Under the pieces are notes generated by a model. That model searched no databases. It worked only from the letters and a program-made list of their open reading frames with translations, and was not told where the DNA came from. From the NCBI RefSeq assembly GCF_001590905.1, contig NZ_BCTT01000012.1, forward strand, positions 169,379-233,378: DNA of 64,000 bases, in the 5' to 3' direction. Source of the DNA: Serratia grimesii NBRC 13537. GTDB lineage: Bacteria > Pseudomonadota > Gammaproteobacteria > Enterobacterales > Enterobacteriaceae. The translations under genes and the position numbers were made by a program. How positions within the stretch are numbered: the stretch's first letter is position 1; each line of letters begins with the position of its first letter. This document shows, in pieces, positions 1 to 9,233 of the stretch.

Positions 1-1271
1 CACGCGTGACGACGGAGGCAGCCTATAGCCAACTAGAGGCCGAAGGCTATCTGCAACGCCGAGTAGGTCAAGGGACCTTCGTGGTTATAAGCATCGTTAA
101 ATCCCCGCCCGTCGCCAAAGCGTTAGGTGAACCGCACTTGTCACTCCGCGGCAGGCAGATCGTACAAACAGGTGGTTGCCACGATCCCCAACAGCCGCTG
201 CCCTTTGCCGCCGGTTCGCCGGATCTGCGCGTCTTCCCACTAAAACTGTGGAAGCAGCTCACCGCCCAGCAATTACGCTTACGAGGAGAAGCCCTGATGC
301 GCTATGGCGATCCGCAGGGTTACCTACCGTTACGCGAGGCCATTGCCGGCTATGTCAGCCAAGCACGCGGCGTTAATTGTGACGCGCAGCAGGTCATGGT
401 ACTGACCAGCTCTCAGCAGGCTCTGCAGTTGATTGCTACTTTGCTGTTGGATAATGGCGACAAGGTCTGGATGGAAGAACCCGGTTATCGCGGTGCCCGG
501 AATGCCTTCACCAGTGCCGGCGGCGAACTGGTACCGGTCAGTGTCGATGAAGCCGGTATGCTGGCAGATGAAAAACACCCTGCTCCCCGGCTGATTTATC
601 TGACACCCTCACACCAATATCCTACAGGTGTAGCGCTGAGTCTGGCTCGGCGGCTCGAATTGCTGGCATTGGCGCAACGGCAACAGGCATGGATTATTGA
701 AGATGATTATGACAGTGAATTTCACTATGACGGTCAACCTATGCCAGCGATGCAGGGGCTGGATCGGCGGGGCAATGTGCTTTATCTGGGTACGTTTTCC
801 AAGGCGCTATTTCCCTCGTTGCGGCTGGCATATTTAGTGCTCCCGCCTGCATTGGTAGAACCTTTTACCACCGCTCGCACGGTTTATGACGGCCACAGCG
901 CACAACTGATGCAGGCAGTGACCGCCGAATTCATCCTGCAAGGGCATTTTGCCGCGCATATCCGCTATATGCGCCAGTTGTATCGCAGCCGTCGTGACAG
1001 ACTATTGTTGGAGGTAGCAGAGAAGCTCGGGCATTTTGCCCGTCCGCAACCTGCAAATGGCGGATTGCAACTCAGCGTTTGGCTTCCCCCAGGTCAAGAA
1101 GCCGCCCTCACCCTTCAGGCACAACGTTTAGGTGTGATAACCCCCGGACTGGCGGCACAGTATCAAACAGCAAACATGCGGCGCGACGGTTGGTTATTGG
1201 GCTTTTCTGCCCTGACACCGGGAGAGATTCGTGCGGCTGTTGAACGGCTAAGCCAGGTCATTCCCGTTTAG
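1..1271 (+). CDS. MocR/PdxR-type PLP-dependent transcriptional regulator, 5' partial
   Basis: The frame is open from the first base of the window, so the true start lies upstream. The visible part begins at the end of a GntR winged helix ([15 protein letters not shown], then GQGTFV), followed by a linker and a fold-type I aminotransferase domain. The PLP lysine is in [17 protein letters not shown], about residue 266 of the visible frame; the cofactor-binding pattern [10 protein letters not shown] is also present. MocR-family proteins bind DNA through the GntR part and use the aminotransferase part to sense PLP or an amino-acid adduct. The target is unknown; the converging transporter gene, which it overlaps by 14 bp at the 3' end, is not in divergent position and so is not an obvious target. 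Confidence 0.9.
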   Translation, partial: RVTTEAAYSQLEAEGYLQRRVGQGTFVVISIVKSPPVAKALGEPHLSLRGRQIVQTGGCHDPQQPLPFAAGSPDLRVFPLKLWKQLTAQQLRLRGEALMRYGDPQGYLPLREAIAGYVSQARGVNCDAQQVMVLTSSQQALQLIATLLLDNGDKVWMEEPGYRGARNAFTSAGGELVPVSVDEAGMLADEKHPAPRLIYLTPSHQYPTGVALSLARRLELLALAQRQQAWIIEDDYDSEFHYDGQPMPAMQGLDRRGNVLYLGTFSKALFPSLRLAYLVLPPALVEPFTTARTVYDGHSAQLMQAVTAEFILQGHFAAHIRYMRQLYRSRRDRLLLEVAEKLGHFARPQPANGGLQLSVWLPPGQEAALTLQAQRLGVITPGLAAQYQTANMRRDGWLLGFSALTPGEIRAAVERLSQVIPV

Positions 1272-2445
1272 CATTGCTGCGCGCAAACAATAGGGTGAAA
1301 ACTATCCCGGTTAATGCACATACCACGCCAGCCATAAAGACTGACGAATAACCCAACGAGGTAGCCAGCAGCCCGGCCAACGGACCGGTTGCAGCATAAG
1401 AGACATCCTGAAATGCCGCGTAACCACCAACAGCAGTGCCGCGTGCCTGTGGCGGTACTCGTTTGACCACCTCCACGCCCAATGCAGGGAAGATCAGCGA
1501 ACAGCCAAAACCGGTAAAGGCAGCACCGATCAAAGCCACTAAAGGCGTAACGGCTGAAAACAGCAACAACAGCCCAAAGGCTTCGATCACCAGTGAGACC
1601 AGCGCCACGCGGACGCCACCAAACTTATCAGGATAATGGCCGAACAGCAGGCGCATCACGACAAAAGCTACGCCGAACATCGTTAACGCCAGACCGGCGT
1701 GCCCCCAGCCGTTTGCACTGAAATACAGTGAAACAAAGGTACCGATCACCGCAAAACCCACGCCCTGCAAGGCCAACGCCAACCCGGGTTGCCAAATACT
1801 GCCCACCACTTTCCACAGCGAAGGGCGTTCGCCGTGCGTTGGTGCTACCGCGGCAACACGCATATTCAGCAGCATGGCAATCAATGGTAGCAGCAACGTA
1901 GAAACGCCGAGAGCCACAAATCCCCAGTGCTGATTCAGCATCAGCCCGATGGGTGCACCGGCCGCAAGAGAGCCGTAAATCGCCATACCGGTCCAGGACA
2001 TCACCTTACCGGATCGGGCGGGTCCCATCAGGCCAAAACCCCAGGTCAGAGTGCCAGTCAGTAGCAAACTTTCACCATAGCCCAAGATCAGCCGCCCAAG
2101 GATCAGCAAGGCAAATCTGATTTCCGCTGCCGCCGGTAACAATGCCGACCCCAGATAGGCCGTTCCCGCGAGTGCGCAGGCAATCATCCCCTGCCACGCC
2201 GCACGTTTACCGCCAAGACGATCGGCCAATCGCCCGGCATAGCCCCGAGTCAGCACCGTCGCCAGAAACTGAATGCCGACAGCTATGCCAACCATCAGGT
2301 TGCTCATGCCCAGTTCAAAATGCACATACAGTGGGATTACCGGCAGCGGCAAGGCCACGGTCAGATAGGTCAGGAAGATAGCGCCGGTCAACGAAAGCAA
2401 CGCTTTATTAGCGGAAGGTTCCGCGTGTGAAACTACAGATGACAT
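1258..2445 (-). CDS. yfcJ: MFS transporter, YfcJ family
   Basis: 395-residue inner-membrane protein with the twelve hydrophobic segments of the major facilitator superfamily. The loop after TM2 carries the MFS signature ([18 protein letters not shown], about residues 67-84), and a second related loop, [16 protein letters not shown], follows TM8. In E. coli yfcJ lies beside fabB, as here with several genes inserted. The family is linked to sugar or drug efflux but the substrate here cannot be read from sequence. The coding end overlaps the converging MocR-type gene by 14 bp. An inverted repeat AAAGAGAG/CTCTCTTT lies about 30-60 bp upstream of the start. Confidence 0.85.
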   Translation of the reverse strand: MSSVVSHAEPSANKALLSLTGAIFLTYLTVALPLPVIPLYVHFELGMSNLMVGIAVGIQFLATVLTRGYAGRLADRLGGKRAAWQGMIACALAGTAYLGSALLPAAAEIRFALLILGRLILGYGESLLLTGTLTWGFGLMGPARSGKVMSWTGMAIYGSLAAGAPIGLMLNQHWGFVALGVSTLLLPLIAMLLNMRVAAVAPTHGERPSLWKVVGSIWQPGLALALQGVGFAVIGTFVSLYFSANGWGHAGLALTMFGVAFVVMRLLFGHYPDKFGGVRVALVSLVIEAFGLLLLFSAVTPLVALIGAAFTGFGCSLIFPALGVEVVKRVPPQARGTAVGGYAAFQDVSYAATGPLAGLLATSLGYSSVFMAGVVCALTGIVFTLLFARSNAKRE

Positions 2446-2602
2446 AGATGCTCACTCTAAAAGGGGAAAAACAAAGAGAGAGCCAGATGACCCCAACACT
2501 CTCTTTTCTCGTTGCAAAGCAACAAGAACGAGTGCGTTGGATTACGTGAACGCTTACGCAGACCGGATAACGGGCTGTATCGGCAGATATTAACCAGTGT
2601 GT

Positions 2603-2623
2603 CCGGCGACTGTCAATCGCCGG
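2603..2623. terminator. hairpin downstream of the EEP-family gene
   Basis: Seven-base perfect stem CCGGCGA/TCGCCGG with a seven-base loop, 14 bp after the minus-strand stop codon at 2637. There is no T-run on the minus strand, so it may be a weak terminator or a transcript-end stabiliser. Confidence 0.4.
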
Positions 2624-2636
2624 GCCGTAGATTACA

Positions 2637-3533
2637 TTACTGCTCGGTCAGCCGCAGTTCGGCAACCACCGGTAGGTGATCGCTGACCGCTGGCCAGTGA
2701 ATACCATTCCAGTCACCACTGACATTGGGCACTGTCAGGCTATCCAGATGCCAGCGCTGGGCATTGCCGCTAAAGATATAATCGACTTTAATTTCGGCAT
2801 TTTCCGCCGGCCAACTGCGACCATCTTGCGCGGCAGGCATGATGTCGTTCCAGTAGCGGCTGAGCTCGGTCCAGGTAACGCTGCCCGGAACATCGTTCAT
2901 GTCGCCAAACAACAGCTTGATGCCGCGCATTTCGATGGTGCGGTCGTTCAACTCGCGCACCTGATCCAAACGCATAGCCGGATCTTCTTTGGTATCAAGA
3001 TGAGTATTGATCAAGGTGATTGGTGCCGGGAACTCGGGCACGTCGGTCTGGGCGCTAAAAGCAATACGCTGTTCACGCTGCCCGGACGGCAGTGGGTAAA
3101 TCTTGCTGTCATACAGCGGATATTTTGACAGGAACGCCAGGCCATATTCACCGCCGTCAAAGTCAATTGCGCGACCAAAGGCCACGTGCATTCCTGTCAG
3201 CTTTGCCAGCTCTTCAGCCTGATCCACTTTACCGCTGCGGCCCGTCAGCTTATCCACTTCCTGCAATGCCACCACATCAACGTTCATCGCCTTGATTGCC
3301 TTGGCGATGGCGGTCATGTCGCTGACCTTGCCGGCGGCAATATTAAAGCTGGCTACGCGAATCTTCGGTGCCTGTTCCAGGTTATAGGTTTTGTTCTTCA
3401 AGCCACCAAGTGCGCTGGCCACTTCACGACTATTGGCATTGCTGTTGGCATGACCGCCGTCGGTAGAGGACCAGGCAGTATGAGATATTCCCAAGGATAA
3501 CAGAGTAATAAGCAAAGTATGACGTGAGCGCAT
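2637..3533 (-). CDS. secreted endonuclease/exonuclease/phosphatase (EEP) family protein
   Basis: 298 residues. A signal peptide (basic start, hydrophobic core, cleavage near ISHTAWSS at about 22) sends it to the periplasm or outside. The mature part has the metal-dependent EEP/DNase I-like fold motifs in order: SFNIAAG (Asn64), ALQEVD (Glu92), INTHLDT, LLFGDMNDVPGS, VDYIFS and the catalytic SDHLP (His286). Family members hydrolyse phosphodiesters or phosphomonoesters of nucleic acids, inositol phosphates or lipids; the substrate cannot be chosen from sequence. It stands alone, divergent from pepT with a 215-bp intergenic region. An extracytoplasmic role such as nucleic-acid or phospholipid scavenging is inference. 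Confidence 0.8.
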   Translation of the reverse strand: MRSRHTLLITLLSLGISHTAWSSTDGGHANSNANSREVASALGGLKNKTYNLEQAPKIRVASFNIAAGKVSDMTAIAKAIKAMNVDVVALQEVDKLTGRSGKVDQAEELAKLTGMHVAFGRAIDFDGGEYGLAFLSKYPLYDSKIYPLPSGQREQRIAFSAQTDVPEFPAPITLINTHLDTKEDPAMRLDQVRELNDRTIEMRGIKLLFGDMNDVPGSVTWTELSRYWNDIMPAAQDGRSWPAENAEIKVDYIFSGNAQRWHLDSLTVPNVSGDWNGIHWPAVSDHLPVVAELRLTEQ

Positions 3534-3748
3534 GAATTCTCCTTTAAGCGTTCAGATTTTTGTTGAGGCACCCGAACCCCACAGCTAACAATGATTTTGC
3601 CGCAGTTACCCGCGACTATTTCCTAGTTATCTCGCTATTTTTTTATTCTGCGCCGCATCTCGCATTCCGATAGTGAAAGTATTGCACCATTGGACAACAG
3701 GCTGAATTAGCTTTAAAACCGATAGACCGCTTACCGAGAGGAACCCAA

Positions 3749-4981
3749 ATGACCCGCGCCATAGCCGAACAGCTCACCGAACGTTTCTTCCGCTATCTGG
3801 CGGTGACCAGCCAGAGCGATGCCGCTGCCACCACCCTGCCCAGCACACCGGGGCAGCATGACATGGCCAAGCTACTGGCGGCCGAACTGCGCCAATTGGG
3901 GATGCAAGACGTACAGATAGATGAGCATGCGACCGTCACTGCACGTAAACCCGGTAACCAACCGGGGGCACCACGCATCGGTTTTATCACCCATATCGAT
4001 ACCGTTGACGTCGGCCTGTCAGCGCATATTCACCCACAGTGCCTGCACTTTAACGGCCAGGATCTGTGTCTGAATGCAGAGCATGACATCTGGCTGCGCA
4101 CCGCCGAGCACCCGGAAATTCTCGCCTATCCAAATGAAGATATTATTTTCAGCGACGGTACCAGTGTACTCGGCGCTGACAACAAAGCGGCAGTGACGGT
4201 AGTGATGACCTTGTTGGCTAACCTGAGTGCTACAGATCGTCACGGCGATATTCTGGTGGCCTTTGTGCCGGACGAAGAGATTGGCTTACGCGGTGCCAAA
4301 GCACTTGATTTGGCGCGCTTTGACGTGGATTTCGCCTATACCATTGACTGCTGCGAATTGGGCGAAGTGGTATATGAAAACTTTAACGCCGCTGCGGCGG
4401 AGATCCATATTGAGGGCGTTACCGCGCACCCAATGTCGGCGAAGAATATCCTGATCAACCCGATTCGCATCGCCAATGACATTATTAACCAATTTGATAC
4501 CCTGGATACACCAGAACATACCGAAGGGCGCGAAGGCTATTTCTGGTTCAACGACATGGTTGCCAACGCCAACCTCGCCACCTTAAAAGTGTCGATCCGT
4601 GATTTTGATCTGACAGCGTTCAATGCCCGTAAAGCGCGTATACAAGAAGTAGTACAGCAGGTGGCAGCAGATTACCCACGCGCTAAAGTGAGTTGCACGG
4701 TCACCGATATCTACAGCAATATCAGCAACTCTATCGGTGATGACAAACGCGCCATAGAACTGATTTTCGGCGCCCTCGCCGCCCATGGTATTCCACCAAA
4801 GGTTATCCCCATGCGGGGAGGCACTGACGGCGCAGCGCTGTCCAGTCGTGGGTTGATAACACCCAATTACTTCACCGGTGCACACAATTTCCATTCACGC
4901 TTTGAGTTCCTGCCGGTCGGTGCCTTTGTGAAGTCATATCAGGTGACCCGCAGCATTTGTTTGCTGGCTGCCCGCGGTTAG
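3749..4981 (+). CDS. pepT: peptidase T (tripeptide aminopeptidase)
   Basis: 410-residue cytosolic M20B metallopeptidase that removes the N-terminal residue from tripeptides. The di-zinc ligands expected for the family are all visible: His82 in THIDTVD, Asp144 in GADNKAA, the catalytic/metal Glu pair in PDEEIG (176-177), the Asp of TIDCCELGE, and His382 in TGAHNFHSRFE. The lid domain lies between about residues 210 and 320. Length matches the family. The start ATG has a strong ribosome site (GAGAGGAAC). It is monocistronic and converges on ybiR, sharing a bidirectional terminator. Confidence 0.95.
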   Translation: MTRAIAEQLTERFFRYLAVTSQSDAAATTLPSTPGQHDMAKLLAAELRQLGMQDVQIDEHATVTARKPGNQPGAPRIGFITHIDTVDVGLSAHIHPQCLHFNGQDLCLNAEHDIWLRTAEHPEILAYPNEDIIFSDGTSVLGADNKAAVTVVMTLLANLSATDRHGDILVAFVPDEEIGLRGAKALDLARFDVDFAYTIDCCELGEVVYENFNAAAAEIHIEGVTAHPMSAKNILINPIRIANDIINQFDTLDTPEHTEGREGYFWFNDMVANANLATLKVSIRDFDLTAFNARKARIQEVVQQVAADYPRAKVSCTVTDIYSNISNSIGDDKRAIELIFGALAAHGIPPKVIPMRGGTDGAALSSRGLITPNYFTGAHNFHSRFEFLPVGAFVKSYQVTRSICLLAARG

Positions 4982-4991
4982 CAAACACCCC

Positions 4992-5026
4992 TAAGCGCGA
5001 TATTTAATGCAAAGATATCGCGCTTA
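4992..5026. terminator. bidirectional terminator between pepT and ybiR
   Basis: Twelve-base perfect stem TAAGCGCGATAT/ATATCGCGCTTA with an 11-base loop. The right arm contains the ybiR stop codon (5024-5026), so one hairpin ends both converging transcripts. Confidence 0.75.
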
Positions 5027-6157
5027 AGCCAGTAACCAGCCGAGTACCCCACCCCATGCCAGTAATGGCAATGAGTAGTAATGGAATTTCAGCCAAATTT
5101 TACGCTCACCCGCCATACGCAACGCAATCAGATTCGCCAGGGAGCCGATCGCCAGCCCAAAGCCACCGGCATTCACCGCATAAGCCAGCAGTTGGCTGGA
5201 AGGCACGTAATTGAGCAGTAAAATGGTTGCCGGCACATTGCTGATCATCTGTGACAGACCAATTCCGAGAGCATAGATACCGCCGTTGTTCAGCGAGGAA
5301 ATGCCAGCGAACCAAGATTGAAACGCCTCAAGCCGGGTGAACAAACCTACGTCGATAAACATGGCAATAAAGACAAAAATCAGGCTCCAATCAATCTGCA
5401 GCAGCACCCGGCGTGCCACCAGTAAAAAACCGGCGAACACGGCCAACAGGCCATACAGTGGCAGATCAATATCCAGACACAGCAGAAAAATCACGTACAG
5501 TGCCACACAGCTCAGCAACAGGCGTCGCTGGTAAGGGTAACCTTCGGTATGTGGAGCTTTAACGATCTCCCGTGCAGGGAAACTGAACCAGGTTAGCAAC
5601 AGCAAGCTGGCCAGCATCGCTGCACCAAAAGGTGCCATCTGGGCAATAAAACCCAGGAAAGACAGCGAGGACTTGCTCCACAACAAAATGTTCTGCGGGT
5701 TGCCAATCGGCGTCAGCAACGAGCCGGCATTAACCGCCAGCGCCTGGAAGATTATCAACCGACTAATCGGCAGCGAAGACAGTTTTTTTAGCGTGATAGT
5801 CAGCGGAATAACGATAAACAACGCTACGTCGTTCGTCAGGAATGAAGACAACAATGCAGCGGAAAACACCAGAAACATCGCCAGCCGTCGCTCACTATGC
5901 AGTGTGTTGACAATCTGACGGCCAATAAAGTCAAAATAGCCGCTGACCTCAACCCCCTTGGTCAACAACATCAATCCCAACAGCGTGATGATGGTACGCC
6001 AGTCGATAAAACCGCTGAGCGCAGGCAGTGGTTGCGGATGAATAACCAGCATCAGCACGCCGGCCACCAGCAAAATATGTAAAAAACGATCTTTCAGGAA
6101 CGGCTGGAACAGCCGCACAACGGCGTTTGAACTCATGTTGAGCGCTTCAAAAAACAA
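5024..6157 (-). CDS. ybiR: anion transporter of the ArsB/NhaD-like (SLC13-related) superfamily, YbiR-like
   Basis: 377 residues, strongly hydrophobic, with ten to twelve membrane segments. It matches E. coli YbiR along its length, including LLTKGVEVSGYFDFIGR, FLTNDVALFIVIPLTITLKK, VNAGSLLTPIGNPQNI and ISNVPATILLLNYVPSS. The T-N-D and G-N-P-Q-N elements are typical of the ion transporter superfamily and probably form the re-entrant substrate site. Substrate is unknown for the E. coli protein too. The annotated start gives MFFEALNMSSN; an internal ATG seven codons later (6136) is an alternative. It stands apart from its E. coli ybi neighbours, so synteny gives no further hint. Confidence 0.85.
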   Translation of the reverse strand: MFFEALNMSSNAVVRLFQPFLKDRFLHILLVAGVLMLVIHPQPLPALSGFIDWRTIITLLGLMLLTKGVEVSGYFDFIGRQIVNTLHSERRLAMFLVFSAALLSSFLTNDVALFIVIPLTITLKKLSSLPISRLIIFQALAVNAGSLLTPIGNPQNILLWSKSSLSFLGFIAQMAPFGAAMLASLLLLTWFSFPAREIVKAPHTEGYPYQRRLLLSCVALYVIFLLCLDIDLPLYGLLAVFAGFLLVARRVLLQIDWSLIFVFIAMFIDVGLFTRLEAFQSWFAGISSLNNGGIYALGIGLSQMISNVPATILLLNYVPSSQLLAYAVNAGGFGLAIGSLANLIALRMAGERKIWLKFHYYSLPLLAWGGVLGWLLA

Positions 6158-6292
6158 CCAGGGATCAAGAACCAGACGTTAGCCCAAGCGCGACGGCAAC
6201 GCCAGTAAAATGCTCTTTTACCTTTAACCGCTTTTCATTCGCCCCACTTTGCTTTATTTGTAGCGCCTTCCCCTGTTTCGAAGGATTTTTTC

Positions 6293-7324
6293 ATGGCTAA
6301 CGTTTTTGCCAAAGGGCTTCTGCTGAGTATGACGCTCAGCCTGCTTAGCGCCTGTAATGACCAAGATTCCCGCCCGCAGATTGATCTCGAGGGCAAAACC
6401 ATGGGTACCTTCTACAGCGTCAAAGTCAGCGGCGATATAGCCATCAATAAACAACAGTTGCAGCAGCAGGTCGATGCCGTGTTGGAACGGGCTAATGACG
6501 ATATTTCTACTTACCGTACGGATTCGGTGCTGTCGCGCTTTAATCAAACTCATAGCGCTGATCCACAACCCATCCCGCGCGGCATGGCAGACATTATTCT
6601 GATGGCTCAACGTATTGGCCGCGATACTCAGGGCGCGATGAATATCACCGTTGGCCCCCTGGTGAATCTGTGGGGCTTTGGCCCGGATAAGCGCGCGGTA
6701 AAAGTACCGAGCCAACAACAAATAGAGGCAGCGCAAAAAAATGTTGGCCTGCAACACCTCAAATTGATCAGCGACGATCGCGGCGAATGGCTACAGAAAG
6801 ACCTGCCAGAAATGTATGTCGATCTCTCAACAATGGGCGAAGGCTATGGCGTCGACCAACTGGTAAAACTGATGGCACGTAATGGCATCACCAATTATTT
6901 AGTGTCCGTCGGTGGTGCAGTCTCCTCACGCGGTGTTAACGGCAAGGGCAATGCCTGGCGAGTAGCGATACAAAAACCAACCGATCGTGAAAATGCCGTA
7001 CAGGCACTGGTCGATCTGCAAGGCTACGGTATCAGTACCTCCGGCAGCTATCGCAACTATTTCGAACAAGATGGCCAGCGCTATTCGCACGTGATCGACC
7101 CCACGACAGGTCGGCCAATTACCCACCGCCTGGTATCCGCCACTGTGATCGCACCAACCGCGTTAGAAGCCGACGGCTGGGACACTGGGTTGATGGTGCT
7201 GGGCACAGAAAAAGCACTCAAACTGGCGGAAGAAAAAGGGCTGGCAGTGTATTTGATCAGCAAAACCGATGACGGTTTCAGTGCAGTAATGACACCGCAG
7301 TTTAAAGCGTTTCTGGTGAAGTAA
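6293..7324 (+). CDS. apbE: FAD:protein FMN transferase ApbE (lipoprotein)
   Basis: 343 residues with a lipoprotein signal (lipobox LLSAC, Cys21), so it is anchored facing the periplasm. ApbE transfers FMN from FAD to threonines of exported or membrane redox proteins such as NqrB, NqrC and RnfG. Seen motifs: GKTMGTFYSV, STYRTDSVLSRFN, VGPLVNLWGFGPDK, DLSTMGEGYGVD, YLVSVGGA, YSHVIDPTTGRPI and the metal-binding ADGWDTGLMVLG. The last three match E. coli ApbE closely. The ribosome site AAGGA is nine bases before ATG. It is not next to a known flavin-acceptor gene; the downstream gene is convergent. Confidence 0.93.
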   Translation: MANVFAKGLLLSMTLSLLSACNDQDSRPQIDLEGKTMGTFYSVKVSGDIAINKQQLQQQVDAVLERANDDISTYRTDSVLSRFNQTHSADPQPIPRGMADIILMAQRIGRDTQGAMNITVGPLVNLWGFGPDKRAVKVPSQQQIEAAQKNVGLQHLKLISDDRGEWLQKDLPEMYVDLSTMGEGYGVDQLVKLMARNGITNYLVSVGGAVSSRGVNGKGNAWRVAIQKPTDRENAVQALVDLQGYGISTSGSYRNYFEQDGQRYSHVIDPTTGRPITHRLVSATVIAPTALEADGWDTGLMVLGTEKALKLAEEKGLAVYLISKTDDGFSAVMTPQFKAFLVK

Positions 7325-7366
7325 TTATTGGTTCAGTAATAGCAGCGCCCTACATCAGCCAAAGAA

Positions 7367-7389
7367 AAAGCCCAGCGAAGCTGGGCTTT
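7367..7389. terminator. bidirectional terminator after apbE
   Basis: Ten-base stem AAAGCCCAGC/GCTGGGCTTT with a GAA loop. The A-rich left flank and T-rich right side make it usable from both strands, ending apbE and the small lipoprotein gene. Confidence 0.85.
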
Positions 7390-7416
7390 ATACGGATAAA
7401 TTCACCGATGGGAAGG

Positions 7417-7638
7417 TTATTTGGTTAACGCGATAATACCCAGCGTCAGACCGGCAACCGCCGCCGCACCACCGGCGATAGCGCCTGCGGTTTCCCAGTT
7501 ATCCTGTGTCGTGCCTTTCATACAGGTGTTGGTGTGCACCAGACGGCCCTGATCATCATAGACCGGTACGCAAGGTGAATCAGTCGCGCACCCAGCCAAA
7601 ATGACCGACAGTAACCCAACTGCAATTAACTTTTTCAT
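7417..7638 (-). CDS. small lipoprotein of unknown function with glycine-rich hydrophobic C-terminus
   Basis: 73 residues. Type II signal peptide with lipobox LAGC (Cys17). The short mature part has a cysteine pair (Cys23 and Cys39) that could form a disulphide, then a C-terminal segment of Gly and Ala with bulky hydrophobics (GAIAGGAAAVAGLTLG) resembling a glycine-zipper membrane helix. I do not recognise a named family. Similar entericidin- or SlyB-like envelope lipoproteins are stress related, but that is only analogy. It is a single gene between apbE and fabB. Confidence 0.75.
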   Translation of the reverse strand: MKKLIAVGLLSVILAGCATDSPCVPVYDDQGRLVHTNTCMKGTTQDNWETAGAIAGGAAAVAGLTLGIIALTK

Positions 7639-7802
7639 ACTATTGCCTCAATGTTCGACCACTCTGAAAAGCTACGCCGAGTGATAATCGCGCTATGGAG
7701 CCATTGTATGCCCAAAAGGCTGAACAAAGCGTTAATGATCCGTCAGCAGATGTAATTTGGGATAACTCTGAACGGCCAACCCACCAAGCCTGCAGACAGC
7801 AA

Positions 7803-7826
7803 AAAGCCCGCGAATAAGCGGGCTTT
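7803..7826. terminator. terminator of fabB
   Basis: Stem AAAGCCCGC/GCGGGCTTT, six-base loop, 20 bp past the fabB stop. On the minus strand it is followed by a T-run. Confidence 0.85.
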
Positions 7827-7848
7827 ATTCTAAAACCTTGAGCCGGAA

Positions 7849-9063
7849 TTACTTCTGCAGTTTACGCATCACCAGCGTGGCGTTAGTGCCACCGAAACCG
7901 AAGCTGTTGGACATCACGGTAGTCAGCTCACGTTGAGTCGGCTGAGTCACGATGTTCATGCCTGCGGCTTTCTCATCCAGGTTTTCGATGTTGATGCTCG
8001 GCGCAATAAAGCCGTGCTCAACCATCAGCAGGCTGTAGATCGCTTCCTGCACGCCAGCGGCGCCCAGTGAGTGACCGGTCATGGCCTTGGTGGAGGAGAT
8101 TGCCGGGGTGTTGTCGCCAAACACTTCACGGATAGCACCCAGTTCTTTCACATCGCCAACCGGCGTAGAAGTCCCGTGCACGTTCATGTAGTCGATTGGG
8201 GTGTCAACGCCCTGCATTGCCATCTTCATGCAACGCACCGCGCCTTCGCCTGATGGCGCAACCATGTCTGCGCCGTCTGACGTTGCACCGTAGCCGATGA
8301 TTTCAGCATAGATGTGCGCGCCACGTGCCAGTGCATGTTCCAGTTCTTCTACTACGACCATACCGCCGCCGCCTGCAATGACGAAACCGTCACGCGCTGC
8401 GTCATAGGTACGGGACGCTTTTTCTGGGGTGTCGTTGTAGCTGGTGGACAGAGCGCCCATCGCATCAAACTCACAGGCCATTTCCCAGCACAGTTCTTCA
8501 CCGCCGCCAGCAAAGACTACGTCTTGCTTGCCCAGTTGGATCAGTTCAACCGCGTGGCCAATACAGTGTGCAGAGGTTGCGCAGGCAGAGCTGATGGAAT
8601 AATTAACGCCACGAATTTTAAATGGGGTTGCCAGGCAGGCAGAAACACCTGAAGCCATGGCCTTGGTCACCATATATGGGCCAACGCCGCGCAAGCCTTT
8701 GGCGCGCATGCCGTCAGATCCAGCAACCTGGTTGCGCGGAGAACCGCCACCTGAGCCAACCACCAGACCGGTGCGATCATTGGAAACCTGATCAGCAGCC
8801 AGACCAGAGTCTTTGATGGCTTCTTCCATGGAAAGATAGGCATAAACGGACGCATCACTCATAAAGCGCATGACTTTACGGTCAATCAGACCCGTGGTGT
8901 CCAGTTTAACATCGCCCCATACGTGACTACGCATGCCGGAATCTTTCAGCTCCTGGGAGAACGTGATCCCAGAACGACCTTCCTGCAGGCTCGCCAGGAC
9001 CTCCTGTTGGTTGTTACCAATGCTGGAGACGATTCCCAGGCCAGTAATCACTGCACGTTTCAT
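7849..9063 (-). CDS. fabB: beta-ketoacyl-ACP synthase I
   Basis: 404-residue cytosolic thiolase-fold condensing enzyme that elongates acyl-ACP with malonyl-ACP and is needed for unsaturated fatty acid synthesis. The Cys-His-His triad is visible: the nucleophile in [10 protein letters not shown] (about residue 163), His in [12 protein letters not shown] and His in TGHSLGAAG. The C-terminal GFGGTNA loop is present. The ribosome site GAGGT precedes ATG. The promoter region holds a FabR-type palindrome and an adjoining FadR-type site, matching the dual control known in E. coli (FadR activates, FabR represses). Confidence 0.98.
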   Translation of the reverse strand: MKRAVITGLGIVSSIGNNQQEVLASLQEGRSGITFSQELKDSGMRSHVWGDVKLDTTGLIDRKVMRFMSDASVYAYLSMEEAIKDSGLAADQVSNDRTGLVVGSGGGSPRNQVAGSDGMRAKGLRGVGPYMVTKAMASGVSACLATPFKIRGVNYSISSACATSAHCIGHAVELIQLGKQDVVFAGGGEELCWEMACEFDAMGALSTSYNDTPEKASRTYDAARDGFVIAGGGGMVVVEELEHALARGAHIYAEIIGYGATSDGADMVAPSGEGAVRCMKMAMQGVDTPIDYMNVHGTSTPVGDVKELGAIREVFGDNTPAISSTKAMTGHSLGAAGVQEAIYSLLMVEHGFIAPSINIENLDEKAAGMNIVTQPTQRELTTVMSNSFGFGGTNATLVMRKLQK

Positions 9064-9112
9064 TCAATACCTCTTCCACAATTTTACATTCGGGATTTTG
9101 CATCGCACTTTA

Positions 9113-9128
9113 GCGTACAGATGTACGC
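9113..9128. promoter_or_regulatory. putative FabR operator upstream of fabB
   Basis: Perfect inverted repeat GCGTACA-GA-TGTACGC, 50 bp upstream of the fabB start. FabR is known to bind a palindrome containing GTACA/TGTAC in fabA and fabB promoters. The assignment rests on motif and position. Confidence 0.7.
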
Positions 9129-9131
9129 CGA

Positions 9132-9145
9132 ACAAGTCCGATCAG
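9132..9145 (-). promoter_or_regulatory. putative FadR site upstream of fabB
   Basis: On the minus strand this reads CTGATCGGACTTGT, matching seven of the eight fixed positions of the FadR core GGTC-N-GACC apart from two substitutions at the edges. It sits three bases from the FabR palindrome, the arrangement known for enterobacterial fabB. Confidence 0.5.
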
Positions 9146-9233
9146 CGTTTTTCAGCTTTATTCTTATCCAGTTTGCGCCATAGCGCCAGCACCGTTAGAA
9201 TCCCGTCACCCCTTGAGTTATGAGCAACTAACC

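Noticed and set aside
2476..2506. Inverted repeat AAAGAGAG/CTCTCTTT upstream of yfcJ as a terminator
   Set aside because: No gene points into it on the plus strand, and on the minus strand it would precede yfcJ; the stem is weak with a long loop.
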